The notes beneath the pieces were generated by a model. That model had not been told where the DNA came from and did not search any database. It saw only the letters and a list, made by a program, of their open reading frames with translations. From assembly GCF_021869765.1 (NCBI RefSeq), contig NZ_CP084580.1:2666001-2730000 (forward strand): a DNA stretch of 64,000 nt. The letters are read 5' to 3'. This document shows, piece after piece, positions 8,885 through 18,800 of this stretch (within the stretch, counting starts at the first letter, position 1; each line of letters begins with the position of its first letter). The translations under genes were made by a program, and so were the position numbers. The stretch is from Chryseobacterium sp. MEBOG06 (lineage in GTDB: Bacteria; Bacteroidota; Bacteroidia; Flavobacteriales; Weeksellaceae).

Positions 8885-9834
8885 TATATTACATCATCAA
8901 TATTGTAATTCTTATGCTCACGATTTGTTCTGATGATCATTTCTCCTAAGAATCCTGCTATAAAAAGTAGTGTTCCCATAATCATCATTGTCAGAGCAAT
9001 AAAGAACCATGGATTATTGGTAATTAAATGCCCGTAAATCCCTCTGGCTACGTCTATCAGCTTAGAAAGTCCCAGCCAAAGTGCAGAAAGAAAACCAACA
9101 ATAAACATTATAGTTCCCACAGCTCCGAAGAAATGCATTGGTCTTCCTCCGAAACGGCTTACAAACCAAAGGGTTATTAAATCTAAAAATCCTCTTACAA
9201 ATCTTTCGGTTCCGAATTTTGAAGTTCCGTAAGGTCTTGCCTGATGCTGTACTTCTTTCTCTGTAATTCTTCTGAAACCTGCATTGGCTGCCAGTACCGG
9301 GATGTAACGGTGCATATCTCCGTACACATCTACAGATTTTACAACCTGTTTTTTATAGGCCTTCAAACCACAATTAAAATCATGAAGATAAACTCCCGAA
9401 ACTTTTCTGGCTGCTGCATTAAACAGTTTTGACGGAATATTTTTCGTCATCACATTATCAAAACGCTTCTTTTTCCAGCCGGACACAATATCATAATTGT
9501 CATGCACTACCATATTGTACAGTTCCGGAATTTCTTCAGGAAAATCCTGCAAATCTGCATCCATGGTAATAACCACGTCTCCGTTTGTTCTTTCAAAGGC
9601 AGCATGAAGCGCCTGGGATTTCCCATAATTTCGGGAAAATTTAATAGCGTGGATCTGAGGATACTGTACTTTCATATTCTCAATGATACTCCACGACAAA
9701 TCCGTACTTCCATCGTCTACAAACCAGATCTCATAAGATAAATTACTGGTTGTGCACACCTTATCAATTCTTGAAAAAAGCTCTTCCAGAGAGTCTTCTT
9801 CGTTCAGTAACGGAATAACTATAGATAAATTCAT
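8884..9834 (-). CDS. Polyprenyl-phosphate glycosyltransferase, family 2 (DPM1/GtrB/ArnC-like)
   Basis: The 316-residue enzyme has an N-terminal GT-A domain (SIVIPLLNEEDSLEEL, FVDDGSTD, and the metal-binding TMDADLQDFPEE) and two C-terminal membrane helices (about residues 235-260 and 275-300). This is the layout of GtrB/ArnC/DPM1-like enzymes that move a sugar from a nucleotide donor to a polyprenyl phosphate at the inner membrane. It leads a cluster with the overlapping small membrane protein downstream and follows a DUF4199 protein 16 bp upstream. Confidence 0.88.
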   Translation of the reverse strand: MNLSIVIPLLNEEDSLEELFSRIDKVCTTSNLSYEIWFVDDGSTDLSWSIIENMKVQYPQIHAIKFSRNYGKSQALHAAFERTNGDVVITMDADLQDFPEEIPELYNMVVHDNYDIVSGWKKKRFDNVMTKNIPSKLFNAAARKVSGVYLHDFNCGLKAYKKQVVKSVDVYGDMHRYIPVLAANAGFRRITEKEVQHQARPYGTSKFGTERFVRGFLDLITLWFVSRFGGRPMHFFGAVGTIMFIVGFLSALWLGLSKLIDVARGIYGHLITNNPWFFIALTMMIMGTLLFIAGFLGEMIIRTNREHKNYNIDDVI

Positions 9835-9850
9835 TTAATTTTAATAAAAA

Positions 9851-10453
9851 TTATTCTTGATTTGTTTCTTCGGGCTGATGAATCGTTCTTGTTCTGAAAA
9901 ACGCTCCGAAAAACACTGACAAAACTACGTAAAATATAAGAATTGCTGCAAAATATCCTGAAAAATGACTTGCCGTAAGCATATCTTTTCCTTTAACAGC
10001 CTCCGGAGTGAAGCTCTGTAATCTCTCTTTGTACTTCTGGTCCAGCTCATCAATATCCTTCTGATGTTTCAAAATCTTTCTGGCAGACGTGTATTCTGTA
10101 TCCAATTCTGATTTTTGTCTTTGAACATATTGGTAGTTCAACAGCTTTTTCGCATCAGTATCCGCAAAGTTTAAAAATGCATAAATACTGAATATGGAAA
10201 GTATTCCCCCGATAAACATTGGTACAAATGCTCTTTTGAAAGCATCCTTGAATTTTACCACTCTATGGTTATTCCAATATATTTTTACAGACCAAAAAGC
10301 AGCTCCTGCGTATAAAAGAGGCAGAACAAAAGCATTGGCTTTCAGAGAGATATCAAAATAGTTAACTCCTGAGAAAAAAGTATATACTACGAAGAAAACG
10401 ATCATTGTAGCTATAAAAAGTATAATTCCTAGTGTTGATGGACTTTTAGTCAT
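9851..10453 (-). CDS. DUF4199 membrane protein
   Basis: The 200-residue protein has three or four membrane helices in the first 100 residues, a soluble coiled-coil-like stretch (about residues 105-150, rich in Lys, Glu and Gln) and a last helix (SGYFAAILIFYVVLSVFFGAFF starts near 165). This matches DUF4199, which is widespread in Bacteroidetes and often adjacent to a GT2 glycosyltransferase, as here. Function is unknown. It is probably the first gene of the DUF4199-glycosyltransferase-membrane protein operon. Confidence 0.78.
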   Translation of the reverse strand: MTKSPSTLGIILFIATMIVFFVVYTFFSGVNYFDISLKANAFVLPLLYAGAAFWSVKIYWNNHRVVKFKDAFKRAFVPMFIGGILSIFSIYAFLNFADTDAKKLLNYQYVQRQKSELDTEYTSARKILKHQKDIDELDQKYKERLQSFTPEAVKGKDMLTASHFSGYFAAILIFYVVLSVFFGAFFRTRTIHQPEETNQE

Positions 10454-10550
10454 ATTTAATTTTTTAGAAAAAAGTTGAAAAATTATTCCCCTAAATGTCA
10501 GCTGTTTAGCTCTACTACTGCATTTTTTCGACTAATTTTCTTTAATAAAG

Positions 10551-10581
10551 TTTTGAAGTTTATAAATTATTCCTACCTTTG
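10551..10581 (+). promoter_or_regulatory. Promoter of the SRP RNA (-33/-7)
   Basis: TTTTG at 10551-10555 and TACCTTTG at 10574-10581 match the Bacteroidetes -33 TTTG and -7 TAnnTTTG elements with 18 bases between. The predicted start, about 5 bases later, falls on the first G of the SRP RNA. Confidence 0.8.
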
Positions 10582-10585
10582 CAAC

Positions 10586-10678
10586 GGCAAGTCCTAAACA
10601 ACTAGCTCCTGACAATCCTCCAGGGTGGGAACGCAGCAAAGGTAATCGGTTGTAGCGGTGTGATTTAGGTAGCTTGCC
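10586..10678 (+). ncRNA. ffs: Signal recognition particle RNA, small bacterial type (4.5S-like)
   Basis: A roughly 93-base RNA starts GGCAAGTCCTAAA and ends TTTAGGTAGCTTGCC; the ends pair to close a long hairpin. The apical domain contains CCAGGGTGGGAACGCAGC followed by AAAGG, matching the conserved SRP domain IV where Ffh binds, with the symmetric and asymmetric internal loops in place. A run of Ts from 10680 ends the transcript. It is one of the few plus-strand genes and sits in the gap between DUF4199 and the hydrolase gene. Confidence 0.9.
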
Positions 10679-10799
10679 ATTTTTTTTTGTTTTAAAGTAA
10701 GAAGAGAGGTAATTTGATAATTATCTTTTTTTGTTTTTAATACCTTACGCATCATTTTCATTTTTTCTAATTTTCAGATTACCCCGATCCAGTTATTGA

Positions 10800-11486
10800 T
10801 TAAAATTCGAACGTCTCGCCCAGTTTTGGTAAAACAAGTTCTACATTTCTATCTGCAAAATGCTTTAATGCACTTTCATGATTGATTTCAATTGCCGGGA
10901 AAGTATCAAAGTGACATCCGATTACTTTCGGTGTTTTTAATAGCTCAGCTGCTGCGAAAGAAGCTTTTCTCGGGCACATTGTGTAATGACTTCCGATCGG
11001 AAGAATAGAAAGGTCAAGATTCCCGTATAGTCTTGGGAACAGCTCCATATCAGCCATTACTCCTGTATCTCCTGCTAAATAAATATTTTTATCTTCAGGC
11101 AATCTGAAAATATACCCCACAGGAACGCCTCCGTAGCTCCCATCCGGGAACGAACTGGTGTGATGAGCCGGAACCATGGAAATTTTAAGATCGTCGATTT
11201 TTGCTGATCCTCCTAAGTTCACATCATCTTTGTTTTTTGCGGATGTAAAGTAAGCGCATACTTCAGGTACTCCAATTACGGTAGCCTCCGGATAATGCTG
11301 CAACACTTCTCCTACATCAGCAATATGATCGCCATGTGCATGGGTCAGAAGGATGTAATCAATTTTTTGAGCGGCGATATCAAAACCTGACTCCGCTTTT
11401 TTGTAGTTGTAGAATGGGTCACTTAAAATTGTCTTGTCCTTGTAGGTAAACAAGAAGCAATTTTGCCCTAAGAATTGTATTTTCAT
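10800..11486 (-). CDS. UPF0173-type metal-dependent hydrolase (metallo-beta-lactamase fold)
   Basis: The 228-residue protein has the metal-binding signature THAHGDHIADVGE, further ligands at VPAHHTSSFPDG and LAGDTGVMADM, and a late GCHFDTFPAIE. These fit the UPF0173 branch of the metallo-beta-lactamase fold, which resembles UlaG-like lactonases. The substrate is unknown. No signal peptide, so cytoplasmic. The start is the ATG at 11484-11486. Confidence 0.88.
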   Translation of the reverse strand: MKIQFLGQNCFLFTYKDKTILSDPFYNYKKAESGFDIAAQKIDYILLTHAHGDHIADVGEVLQHYPEATVIGVPEVCAYFTSAKNKDDVNLGGSAKIDDLKISMVPAHHTSSFPDGSYGGVPVGYIFRLPEDKNIYLAGDTGVMADMELFPRLYGNLDLSILPIGSHYTMCPRKASFAAAELLKTPKVIGCHFDTFPAIEINHESALKHFADRNVELVLPKLGETFEF

Positions 11487-11560
11487 TTTAAATTTAGTTT
11501 TGAATTTATTGAATAAAGATGATTTATTACTTTAAGTGAAATTAAAATATCTTTTTTAAT

Positions 11561-11848
11561 TTAAGAACATCCCATTGGCTGCTTTAAAAAAAACTCATAC
11601 AGCAGCAGACAGGTTGGTATTATTATTAAAATCTGAAGAACCAGTAAAGGTCTCATTGGCTGTAATTTTCCGATGAACAGATAAAAGCCTAAACCAGCAT
11701 TGGCCATAATAATCAAAGTAATAAAGGCTGGAATAAAATCAATTTCAAGCACTGACATTCCTCCTATCAACTCTTCAGCCAAATAATAAATAAGTACCAA
11801 ACCCAGGATAACAGATAAACTGGAAGATATTTTTACAAAGGTCTTCAT
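11561..11848 (-). CDS. Small three-helix membrane protein, unknown function
   Basis: The 95-residue protein has three hydrophobic segments: LSVILGLVLIYYLAEELIG, FIPAFITLIIMANAGLGFYL and LLVLQILIIIPTCLLLYEFF. No family is recognised. The ATG (11846-11848) lies only 5 bases after the stop of the SRPBCC gene, so the two are likely cotranscribed. Confidence 0.65.
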   Translation of the reverse strand: MKTFVKISSSLSVILGLVLIYYLAEELIGGMSVLEIDFIPAFITLIIMANAGLGFYLFIGKLQPMRPLLVLQILIIIPTCLLLYEFFLKQPMGCS

Positions 11849-11853
11849 ATTAT

Positions 11854-12300
11854 CTATTTCTTGGGAAATTTATCCTGAATCAGATTCAGATTAATACCAT
11901 GCTCCAAATAAGCTTTACAGCCGTCTAAAACTGTTGTAAAGCCTCCTGTGTTGTCATTGATCACTTTTACAAGATCTTCGCCTGTCTGGCCGAATCCATA
12001 GCTTCTGATCACAACCAGTGTTCCGTTTTCCATTGTCGTGAATTCGTAGTCTACATTTGTTGAAGGCTCACCCCACTCTGTTCTGATAAGCTTACCGGGA
12101 ATTACCTGATTAACTTTCACCACAGATTTTACACCATACATCTCCCATTCCCAGGTTACCGTCTTACCTTCTTCTAATTTTCCGGTAGATTTTGTAAACC
12201 AGAAATTAGTGGTTACTTCAGGATTGATAAACGCTTCAAAAACATCTTCAATCGGCTTTCTGATGAGCATTTGAGCTTCAACGCAGGCAGTAGAATTCAC
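11854..12300 (-). CDS. SRPBCC/AHSA1-like domain protein
   Basis: The 148-residue protein has the START-like helix-grip fold: VEAQMLIRKPIEDVFEAFINPEV (start at VEAQML), then TWEWEMYGVKSVVKV, RTEWGEP and a long C-terminal helix. This fits the activator of Hsp90 ATPase 1-like/SRPBCC group, which binds hydrophobic ligands or partners; the ligand is unknown. The start is GTG (12298-12300), because a later ATG would remove the first strand. It lies between menA and a small membrane protein. Confidence 0.78.
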   Translation of the reverse strand: MNSTACVEAQMLIRKPIEDVFEAFINPEVTTNFWFTKSTGKLEEGKTVTWEWEMYGVKSVVKVNQVIPGKLIRTEWGEPSTNVDYEFTTMENGTLVVIRSYGFGQTGEDLVKVINDNTGGFTTVLDGCKAYLEHGINLNLIQDKFPKK

Positions 12301-12317
12301 GATATTCTATTTTAGAG

Positions 12318-13247
12318 TTAGTTAAATAAATTAAGTCCGGCTGCTGTAAGAATTGCCATTATAAACGTCATAATTCCTACCTGCTTTAAATACTGATCCA
12401 GTTCTTTTGGTTCTTTTACCGACATTATATTTCTTCTAAGTTTTGAAAGTGGGAACAAAAGGATCATTACGATGAAAACATAATAATTCTGAGCCTGAAT
12501 GAATCCGTTTACCCCCAGAAACATAAGAATAAGCAATAATGGAAGCTGCAACAGAATCATTTCGTAGATCATTGCATTTTTGAATCCTATTCTCAGCGCA
12601 AAACTGTTTTTCCCTGACAGTCTGTCACTTTCGATGTCTCTCATATTGTTCAGATTAAGAACCGCCATACTCATCATACCTACCGCAGTCCCCGGAAGCA
12701 GCATATCCCAGCTGAAAGTTTTTGTAAACAGGAAGTAACTTCCACATACAGAAACAAGTCCAAAAAAGATAAATACAAAAATATCTCCCAGTCCCATGTA
12801 ACCGTAAGGTTTTTTACCTACTGTATATCCTATAGCCGCCAGAATGCATGCCACTCCCAGTCCTATGAAGATGTAAAACTCATTCATATAATTGGGAATG
12901 AAGGCCACATACAATAAAGCAATAGTAGCCATGAAAGATAGTGCTGAGAAAAGAATTACTGCATTTTTCATCTGTTTTGCTGTAATCTTCCCTGATGCCA
13001 CTGCTCTGGCTTCTGCCTCATTGATTCTTTTAGCATCGGTACCTTTTACCCCATCGCCATAATCATTGGCATAGTTTGATAAAATCTGATATAAAAGGGT
13101 TACCAGAAGGGCCAGTGCAAAAATTTTCCAGTCCCAGGTTCCTCCTTCTCTGTAAAGCCTCCATTTTGCAATGAAAGCTCCCATAATAATCCCGCTTAAA
13201 GAAAGCGGTAAAGTCCTTAGCCTTGCGGCTTTTATCCAATCAGTCAT
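12318..13247 (-). CDS. menA: 1,4-dihydroxy-2-naphthoate polyprenyltransferase
   Basis: MenA prenylates DHNA to make demethylmenaquinone at the inner membrane. The 309-residue UbiA-family protein has the first Asp-rich motif NYANDYGDGVKGTD, a second at NNMRDIESDRLSGK, and eight or nine membrane helices. I use the ATG at 13245-13247 (MTDWIKAARLRTLPLSLSG); ten earlier codons are open but not conserved. menB lies 87 bp upstream in the same orientation, supporting the menaquinone assignment. Confidence 0.93.
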   Translation of the reverse strand: MTDWIKAARLRTLPLSLSGIIMGAFIAKWRLYREGGTWDWKIFALALLVTLLYQILSNYANDYGDGVKGTDAKRINEAEARAVASGKITAKQMKNAVILFSALSFMATIALLYVAFIPNYMNEFYIFIGLGVACILAAIGYTVGKKPYGYMGLGDIFVFIFFGLVSVCGSYFLFTKTFSWDMLLPGTAVGMMSMAVLNLNNMRDIESDRLSGKNSFALRIGFKNAMIYEMILLQLPLLLILMFLGVNGFIQAQNYYVFIVMILLFPLSKLRRNIMSVKEPKELDQYLKQVGIMTFIMAILTAAGLNLFN

Positions 13248-13275
13248 AATTTTTATAATGTAAAATGTATGATGC

Positions 13276-13321
13276 ACAATGTAAAATACATTAATAAAGT
13301 CATTAATACATTTTACATTGT
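13276..13321. repeat. Intergenic inverted repeat between menB and menA
   Basis: ACAATGTAAAATACATTAAT (13276-13295) is matched by its reverse complement at 13302-13321 with two mismatches and a loop of 6 bases. It lies in the menB-menA gap and can form a long AT-rich hairpin in the transcript. Confidence 0.7.
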
Positions 13322-13334
13322 ACTTTTTACAATT

Positions 13335-14171
13335 TTAAGATATCCATTGATCTTCTCCGAAGTTCGGTTTCCTTTTTTCAAGAAACGCATTTCTTCCTTC
13401 CTGAGCTTCTTCCGTCATGTACGCCAAACGGGTTGCTTCTCCCGCAAATACCTGCTGCCCAACCATTCCGTCGTCAGTAAGATTCATTGCAAATTTCAGC
13501 ATTCTGATAGAAGTTGGAGATTTTGCTAATATTTCCTGAGCCCATTCATAAGCTGTATCTTCTAATTCAGCATGGGGAACTACCTTGTTCACCATTCCCA
13601 TTTCCAAAGCCTCCTGAGCGGAATAGTTTCTTCCTAGAAAGAATATTTCACGGGCTTTCTTCTGACCTACCATTTTAGCAAGGTAAGCTGATCCGTAACC
13701 ACCGTCAAAACTTGTAACATCGGCATCTGTCTGCTTGAAAATAGCGTGTTCTTCACTCGCTAAAGTAAGGTCGCAAACAACATGAAGGGAGTGTCCTCCA
13801 CCAACTGCCCATCCCGGAACCACTGCAATTACTACTTTTGGCATAAAGCGGATCAGACGCTGAACTTCCAGAATATTCAAACGGTGTCTTCCGTCTTCTC
13901 CTACATACCCCTGATGTCCTCTAGCCTTCTGGTCTCCTCCACTACAGAAAGCCCAGCCACCGTCTTTAGCGCTTGGCCCTTCTCCTGAAAGCAATACAAC
14001 CCCTATTGAAGGATCTTCATAGGCGTCATAAAAGGCATCATATAATTCTGAAGTTGTTTTAGGTCTGAAAGCGTTACGTACTTCCGGTCTGTTGAAAGCA
14101 ATTCTTGCCACTCCGTTAGACTTTTTATAGGTAATATCTTCGTATTCCTTGGCGGTTTTCCACTCGATCAT
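13335..14171 (-). CDS. menB: 1,4-dihydroxy-2-naphthoyl-CoA synthase
   Basis: MenB cyclises o-succinylbenzoyl-CoA to DHNA-CoA, two steps before MenA. The 278-residue crotonase-fold enzyme shows SGGDQKARG, the oxyanion-hole loop VPGWAVGGGHSLHVVCD, the active-site segment TDADVTSFDGGYGSAYLA and the C-terminal RKPNFGEDQW that is typical of MenB. The start is the ATG at 14169-14171. It lies directly upstream of menA. Confidence 0.95.
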   Translation of the reverse strand: MIEWKTAKEYEDITYKKSNGVARIAFNRPEVRNAFRPKTTSELYDAFYDAYEDPSIGVVLLSGEGPSAKDGGWAFCSGGDQKARGHQGYVGEDGRHRLNILEVQRLIRFMPKVVIAVVPGWAVGGGHSLHVVCDLTLASEEHAIFKQTDADVTSFDGGYGSAYLAKMVGQKKAREIFFLGRNYSAQEALEMGMVNKVVPHAELEDTAYEWAQEILAKSPTSIRMLKFAMNLTDDGMVGQQVFAGEATRLAYMTEEAQEGRNAFLEKRKPNFGEDQWIS

Positions 14172-14567
14172 CTTATAAAAATTTTTCTCAAAGATACGGA
14201 ATTGCAGAGAATTTTTAAGGGTGAAATTTCATGATAAGCTCTGCAAAAAGGAGAATTTTTAAAATTTAGTTTTTGAATTAGATACAGGTAATCAGAACTC
14301 ATTTTATGATCTTTTTTAATAATACCAAATTCTGCATCACTGTTAGGTAAGTACTAATAGCCAATAAATTAACATAAAAAACATCAAATACAAGAGTCGA
14401 AAGGAAAAATTGTACAATCAGTGAAGGCTTAGTATTGTTTATTGAAAGAAGTAATTTTTCTGAATGTATGCTATAAGGAGGCGAGGATGAGATCAACTTC
14501 ATTGGTTCTTTCTAAGCTAATGGATAGATCCTATATTCTATTTTGATTTCAAATAATAACAAAACAA
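14172..14567. other. Gene-poor intergenic region
   Basis: Roughly 400 bases between menB and the TPR-protein terminator. The only open frame is a 67-codon one at 14299-14502 (minus) with no family resemblance or plausible upstream signal. I see no RNA gene or repeat here. Confidence 0.5.
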
Positions 14568-14596
14568 AACCGGGACATTTCTGCCCCGGTTTTTAT
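14568..14596 (-). terminator. Rho-independent terminator after the TPR gene
   Basis: AACCGGG and CCCGGTT pair around CAGAAATGT-type loop bases, followed in the minus direction by TTTTGTTTTG. It lies 19 bases past the TPR-protein stop. Confidence 0.8.
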
Positions 14597-14614
14597 AGTT
14601 GGTTATTAAAACGA

Positions 14615-15649
14615 TTACTTTGCAGCAGCACTTAATTCTGCTTCTTTAGCTTTCATTTCTTTAACTTTATCCATATTTTTAGTTACTACGTAAATTTCTT
14701 TTAACGCACTAACTGCATCAATACTCTTTGGATTTGCCTTGTACCATCCTTCAGCATAAGGTAATGCTTTGTTGAATCTTTCTCTTCTCTCATCGATCAA
14801 TTTGGAAGCTTCATCCGGCTTGTCTTTTCTCAATGCATTGATCTTTGTTACGATTCCTGCATCATCTCCAATGGTAGTGTATACCAGGTTCTGGTAGGCA
14901 TCAGAGAAATCAGGCTTAAGTTCAATTGCTTTTTTGAATGCTGCTACAGCATCTTCAACAGTAGCTGGAGTTTTAGCCTGCATTACCCCAAGGTTATACC
15001 AATTGGTAGCATCGTTCGGGTTCTTTGCTAATTGCTCTTTCAGACCTGAAACAAATTTATCTGTGTTTCCTGACTGAAGGTATGCAGTACTCTGAGCTTC
15101 TTTAAGCTTAGCATTATTAGGATATTTAGCTAACCCTTTCTCAATTATCGTAAGAGCTTCATTAGATTTTTTTGCATTAAGAAGTAATGAAGACAGAGTT
15201 TCATATAATTCCGGCTCTACACTTTTCGACTGCTCTGTTTTGAAGTCGCTGTAATCGGCATTTTTCTTCATAAGCTCCCAGGTAGCTTTATCTAAGCTCA
15301 CCACCTGTCCCGTCTTCTTTTCCTTTGCAGTATAAGTAGTTTCTACTCCTGTAAATCCGGAATTGATCAGGTCTGTATATATTTTGATAGATTGGTCACT
15401 GTTATTGGCTAACGCATGACTAAGCCCTGCATAATACATATATATTTTATTATCCTGACCGCTAGACTTTAATAGGTCATAAACTTCAACAAACTTAGGT
15501 GCTGCCGCTGCGTAATTTTTTGCATTGTAGGCATCCATTGCAGCTTTGTTAGCTTCCTGAAGTTGTGCATTCAAAGCATTGGCATCTTTTTTCTGTCCAA
15601 AAGCAAAGGCAGATGCTACGATAGCCATTCCTAAAATCAGTTTCTTCAT
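14615..15649 (-). CDS. Secreted tetratricopeptide-repeat protein
   Basis: The 344-residue protein has a Sec signal (MKKLILGMAIVASAFAFGQ) and TPR-like helices throughout, clearest at NDATNWYNLGVMQAK (about residue 220) and AVAAFKKAIELKPDFSDAYQ. TPRs bind partner proteins, here in the periplasm or at the envelope. The partner is unknown. It lies downstream of gyrA with a 30-base gap and has its own terminator, so cotranscription with gyrA is possible. Confidence 0.82.
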   Translation of the reverse strand: MKKLILGMAIVASAFAFGQKKDANALNAQLQEANKAAMDAYNAKNYAAAAPKFVEVYDLLKSSGQDNKIYMYYAGLSHALANNSDQSIKIYTDLINSGFTGVETTYTAKEKKTGQVVSLDKATWELMKKNADYSDFKTEQSKSVEPELYETLSSLLLNAKKSNEALTIIEKGLAKYPNNAKLKEAQSTAYLQSGNTDKFVSGLKEQLAKNPNDATNWYNLGVMQAKTPATVEDAVAAFKKAIELKPDFSDAYQNLVYTTIGDDAGIVTKINALRKDKPDEASKLIDERRERFNKALPYAEGWYKANPKSIDAVSALKEIYVVTKNMDKVKEMKAKEAELSAAAK

Positions 15650-15679
15650 AATAACTATTTTTATATTTTATTGTACAAT

Positions 15680-18271
15680 TTATTCTTCAGAATCAGAAAC
15701 CTCATTATCCTCTGCTGGGTTTTCGTTATCAGCCTGAGGTACTGTATTGTTTTCTTGGTTATCAGTTACAGTTTCTCCTTCAACTCCTTCTTCATTCTCT
15801 TCAGAATCATCTTCTACATCCTTATCCATTTCTACTTTTGCAATGGCTGCAATTTCGTCATTTTTCTTAAGGTTGATCAGCTTTACTCCCTGTGTATTTC
15901 TACCCATCACTCTCATTTCATCCATTCCCATTCTGATGGCAACACCGGACTTATTGATAATCATCAATCCGTCTTCGTCTGTCACATTCTGAATAGCAAT
16001 CAGATTTCCTGTTTTTTCGGTAATGTTTAGGGTAATAACTCCTTTTCCTCCTCTGTTGGTAATCCTGTAGTCTTCTACTGCAGTTCTCTTTCCGTATCCT
16101 TTTTCAGATACTACAAGTACTGTTTCTTTTTCCACATCATTCACAACAATCATACCAATAGCCTCATCATTGTCTTCCATAGCAATACCACGAACCCCGA
16201 TAGATCCTCTACCTACTTCTCTTACTTTTTCTTCAGGGAAACGGATACATTTACCATTTTTGGTAGCAATCATGATCTGAGAAGTTCCGTTAGTAAGGTA
16301 AGCTCCTAATAACTGGTCATTATCTCTGATTTCAATTGCGTTTACACCATTTACTCTTGGTCTTGAATAAGCCTCCAGTGATGTTTTCTTGATCGTACCG
16401 TTTTTGGTTACCATCACCACACTCATTTGGTTTACATATTCAGAATCCTTCAGGTTGTTAGTTCTGATATACGCTTTGATCTTATCATCCGGTTCGATGT
16501 TGATCAGGTTTTGTACGGCTCTTCCTTTTGATATTTTGGAACCTTCCGGAATTTCAAATACTCTCAGCCAGTAACATCTTCCTTTTTCTGTAAAGAACAG
16601 CATATACTGGTGGTTGGTAGCTGAAACAATGTATTCAAGGAAGTCAGCATCTCTGGTTGTCGCCGCTTTATTCCCTACACCTCCTCTACTTTGAATTTTG
16701 TATTCTGAAAGGGAAGTTCTCTTAATATATCCTGCATGAGAAATGGTAAGAACTACAGATTCATTAGGAATAATATCTTCAATAGACATTTCTCCTCCTG
16801 AATAATCAATTTCAGTTCTTCTTTCGTCTCCGTATTTTTCTTTGATTTCAAGCAATTCTTCTTTAATGATCTGGAATCTTCTTGGCTCGCTGGCTAAGAT
16901 ATCTTCTAAATCAGCAATTTCTTTCATGATGGTATCGTATTCATCTCTGATCTTATCAAGCTCCATCCCTGTAAGACGTGCCAATCTAAGATCAAGAATT
17001 GCCTGAGCCTGAATGTCAGAAAGTTCAAATTCCTGAATCAAGCCATCTTTTGCCGCCTGTGGGTTTGCACTGTGACGGATAATTGCAATCGCTTTATCGA
17101 GAGAATTCTGAGACCCGATCACTTTCATGAACCCTTCTAAGATATGCGCTCTTTCTCTTGCTTTTTTAAGCTCGAATTTGGTTCTCCTAACGATTACCTC
17201 ATGTCTGTGCTCTACAAAGTGATGAATGATATCTTTTACATTCAGCTGCTCCGGTCTTCCGTGTACCAATGCAATATTATTTACACTGAAAGAGGTTTGA
17301 AGGGCTGTATATTTATAGAGTAAGTTCAGAACAACATTTGGAATCGCGTCATTTTTCAGTTCATATACAACACGAAGTCCTTTTCTGTCTGATTCGTCTC
17401 TGATTTCGTGGATGCCAGGGATTTTTTCATCTTTAACAAGTTCTGCTGTTCTGGCAATCATTTCTGCCTTGTTAACCTGATAAGGAACTTCTGTTACAAT
17501 AATTGCATTTCTGTTTCCAATTTCTTCAAAGTTAACTTTAGCTCTTAAAACCACTCTACCTCTTCCTGTGTGAAATGCATCTCTTACTCCATCATAGCCA
17601 TAGATAATCCCTCCTGTAGGAAAATCCGGAGCAATAATGTGCTGCATCAGCTCATCAATCGTAATTTCTCTATTATCGATATAAGCACAGATAGCATCCA
17701 CAGATTCGCGTAAGTTATGCGGTGCCATATTGGTAGCCATCCCTACTGCAATACCTGAAGTACCGTTTACAAGAAGGTTCGGAACCTTGGTAGGCATTAC
17801 TGTTGGCTCCTGTAAGCTGTCGTCGAAGTTATTCTGAAAATCAACTGTTTCTTTGTCTAAGTCTGAAAGAACCTCATCAGAGATCTTTTTCAATCTTGCC
17901 TCGGTGTAACGCATTGCTGCAGGCGGGTCACCATCCATGGAACCAAAGTTCCCCTGTCCGTCTACCTGAGGATAACGTAAGCTCCAGTCCTGAGCCATTC
18001 TCACCATCGCGTCATATACAGAGGAGTCTCCGTGCGGGTGATATTTACCCAAAACATCCCCAACAATTCTCGCAGATTTTAAATATTTTCTATTAGAAAA
18101 AACCCCTAGTCCATACATACCGTAAAGCACTCTTCTATGAACGGGTTTCAAGCCATCTCTTACATCAGGTAACGCTCTTGAAACGATAACTGACATCGAA
18201 TAATCGATATAAGATGACTTCATTTCATCAACAATGTTGATAGGAATCAGTCTTTCTCCTTCTTTTTGCAT
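15680..18271 (-). CDS. gyrA: DNA gyrase subunit A
   Basis: GyrA is the breakage-reunion subunit of gyrase. The 863-residue protein shows [19 protein letters not shown], the quinolone-resistance region [19 protein letters not shown], the catalytic Tyr in [10 protein letters not shown], the [10 protein letters not shown] (GyrA-box-like) stretch and a C-terminal beta-propeller with repeated [16 protein letters not shown] motifs. The last ~45 residues are an acidic Glu/Asp/Asn tail. I use the ATG at 18269-18271; the codon two positions earlier is TTG. The residues matching E. coli Ser83 and Asp87 are Ser and Asp, i.e. not the common resistance changes. Confidence 0.97.
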   Translation of the reverse strand: MQKEGERLIPINIVDEMKSSYIDYSMSVIVSRALPDVRDGLKPVHRRVLYGMYGLGVFSNRKYLKSARIVGDVLGKYHPHGDSSVYDAMVRMAQDWSLRYPQVDGQGNFGSMDGDPPAAMRYTEARLKKISDEVLSDLDKETVDFQNNFDDSLQEPTVMPTKVPNLLVNGTSGIAVGMATNMAPHNLRESVDAICAYIDNREITIDELMQHIIAPDFPTGGIIYGYDGVRDAFHTGRGRVVLRAKVNFEEIGNRNAIIVTEVPYQVNKAEMIARTAELVKDEKIPGIHEIRDESDRKGLRVVYELKNDAIPNVVLNLLYKYTALQTSFSVNNIALVHGRPEQLNVKDIIHHFVEHRHEVIVRRTKFELKKARERAHILEGFMKVIGSQNSLDKAIAIIRHSANPQAAKDGLIQEFELSDIQAQAILDLRLARLTGMELDKIRDEYDTIMKEIADLEDILASEPRRFQIIKEELLEIKEKYGDERRTEIDYSGGEMSIEDIIPNESVVLTISHAGYIKRTSLSEYKIQSRGGVGNKAATTRDADFLEYIVSATNHQYMLFFTEKGRCYWLRVFEIPEGSKISKGRAVQNLINIEPDDKIKAYIRTNNLKDSEYVNQMSVVMVTKNGTIKKTSLEAYSRPRVNGVNAIEIRDNDQLLGAYLTNGTSQIMIATKNGKCIRFPEEKVREVGRGSIGVRGIAMEDNDEAIGMIVVNDVEKETVLVVSEKGYGKRTAVEDYRITNRGGKGVITLNITEKTGNLIAIQNVTDEDGLMIINKSGVAIRMGMDEMRVMGRNTQGVKLINLKKNDEIAAIAKVEMDKDVEDDSEENEEGVEGETVTDNQENNTVPQADNENPAEDNEVSDSEE

Positions 18272-18419
18272 AAACAAATTTTATTATAATGATAGTCAAA
18301 CCTTTAGCTGAAAGGCTGAAAATTATTTATTTTGATTTTTTATTAATGGGCTAATTTACGAAAAAATTGCCGATTTTTGCGCTAGAATTTATCCACAAAA
18401 TCTTAAAAATTCTTAAAAT

Positions 18420-18734
18420 ATGAGCGTATTAAGTATAACTTTCCACTGCACGAAAAATAATCTGGAAGAATGGGAAAATTATATTGATGAAACACTGGTT
18501 TTAATGACCGAAAATCTGATGGATGTCACCAAGTATATGCTTTCTGAAGTTCACAGTGATTATATAGAAGACGGAAAGAATTATAACCTGCTTCTAATCT
18601 TTGATAATGATGAGTTGAGAAGTGATTTTATCGAGAGCGAACTGAAAAATATATCTGAACGCATTGAAAGTAAATTCGGACAGGAAGTAATGATCTTCAA
18701 TACGTTTCTGAATCCTAGAAAACAAAGAATGTAA
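18420..18734 (+). CDS. DUF4286 family protein
   Basis: The 104-residue cytoplasmic protein has a ferredoxin-like/dimeric alpha-beta barrel look: MSVLSITFHCTKNNLEEW, then YNLLLIFDNDELRSDF and a C-terminal FNTFLNPRKQRM. This matches DUF4286, common in Bacteroidetes, function unknown. It is divergent from gyrA across 148 bases, so a shared regulatory region is possible. Confidence 0.75.
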   Translation: MSVLSITFHCTKNNLEEWENYIDETLVLMTENLMDVTKYMLSEVHSDYIEDGKNYNLLLIFDNDELRSDFIESELKNISERIESKFGQEVMIFNTFLNPRKQRM

Positions 18735-18753
18735 ACCGGAATTATCTAAATAT

Positions 18754-18789
18754 AAAATAAGCACTGAAATTTTCTCAGTGCTTATTTAT
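18754..18789. terminator. Bidirectional terminator
   Basis: AAATAAGCACTGA (from 18755) pairs with TCAGTGCTTATTT (to about 18788) around a 6-base loop. A-rich and T-rich flanks allow use in both directions, for the convergent DUF4286 and lipoprotein genes. Confidence 0.85.
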
Positions 18790-18800
18790 TGTACTACATT

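Noticed and set aside
10586-10678. tRNA or tmRNA
   Set aside because: No acceptor-anticodon cloverleaf; the hairpin and the GGAAC-GCAGC apical motif match SRP RNA.
14299-14502. A 67-codon open frame on the minus strand
   Set aside because: No family likeness, no plausible signal or domain, and it lies in AT-rich gap sequence where open frames occur by chance.
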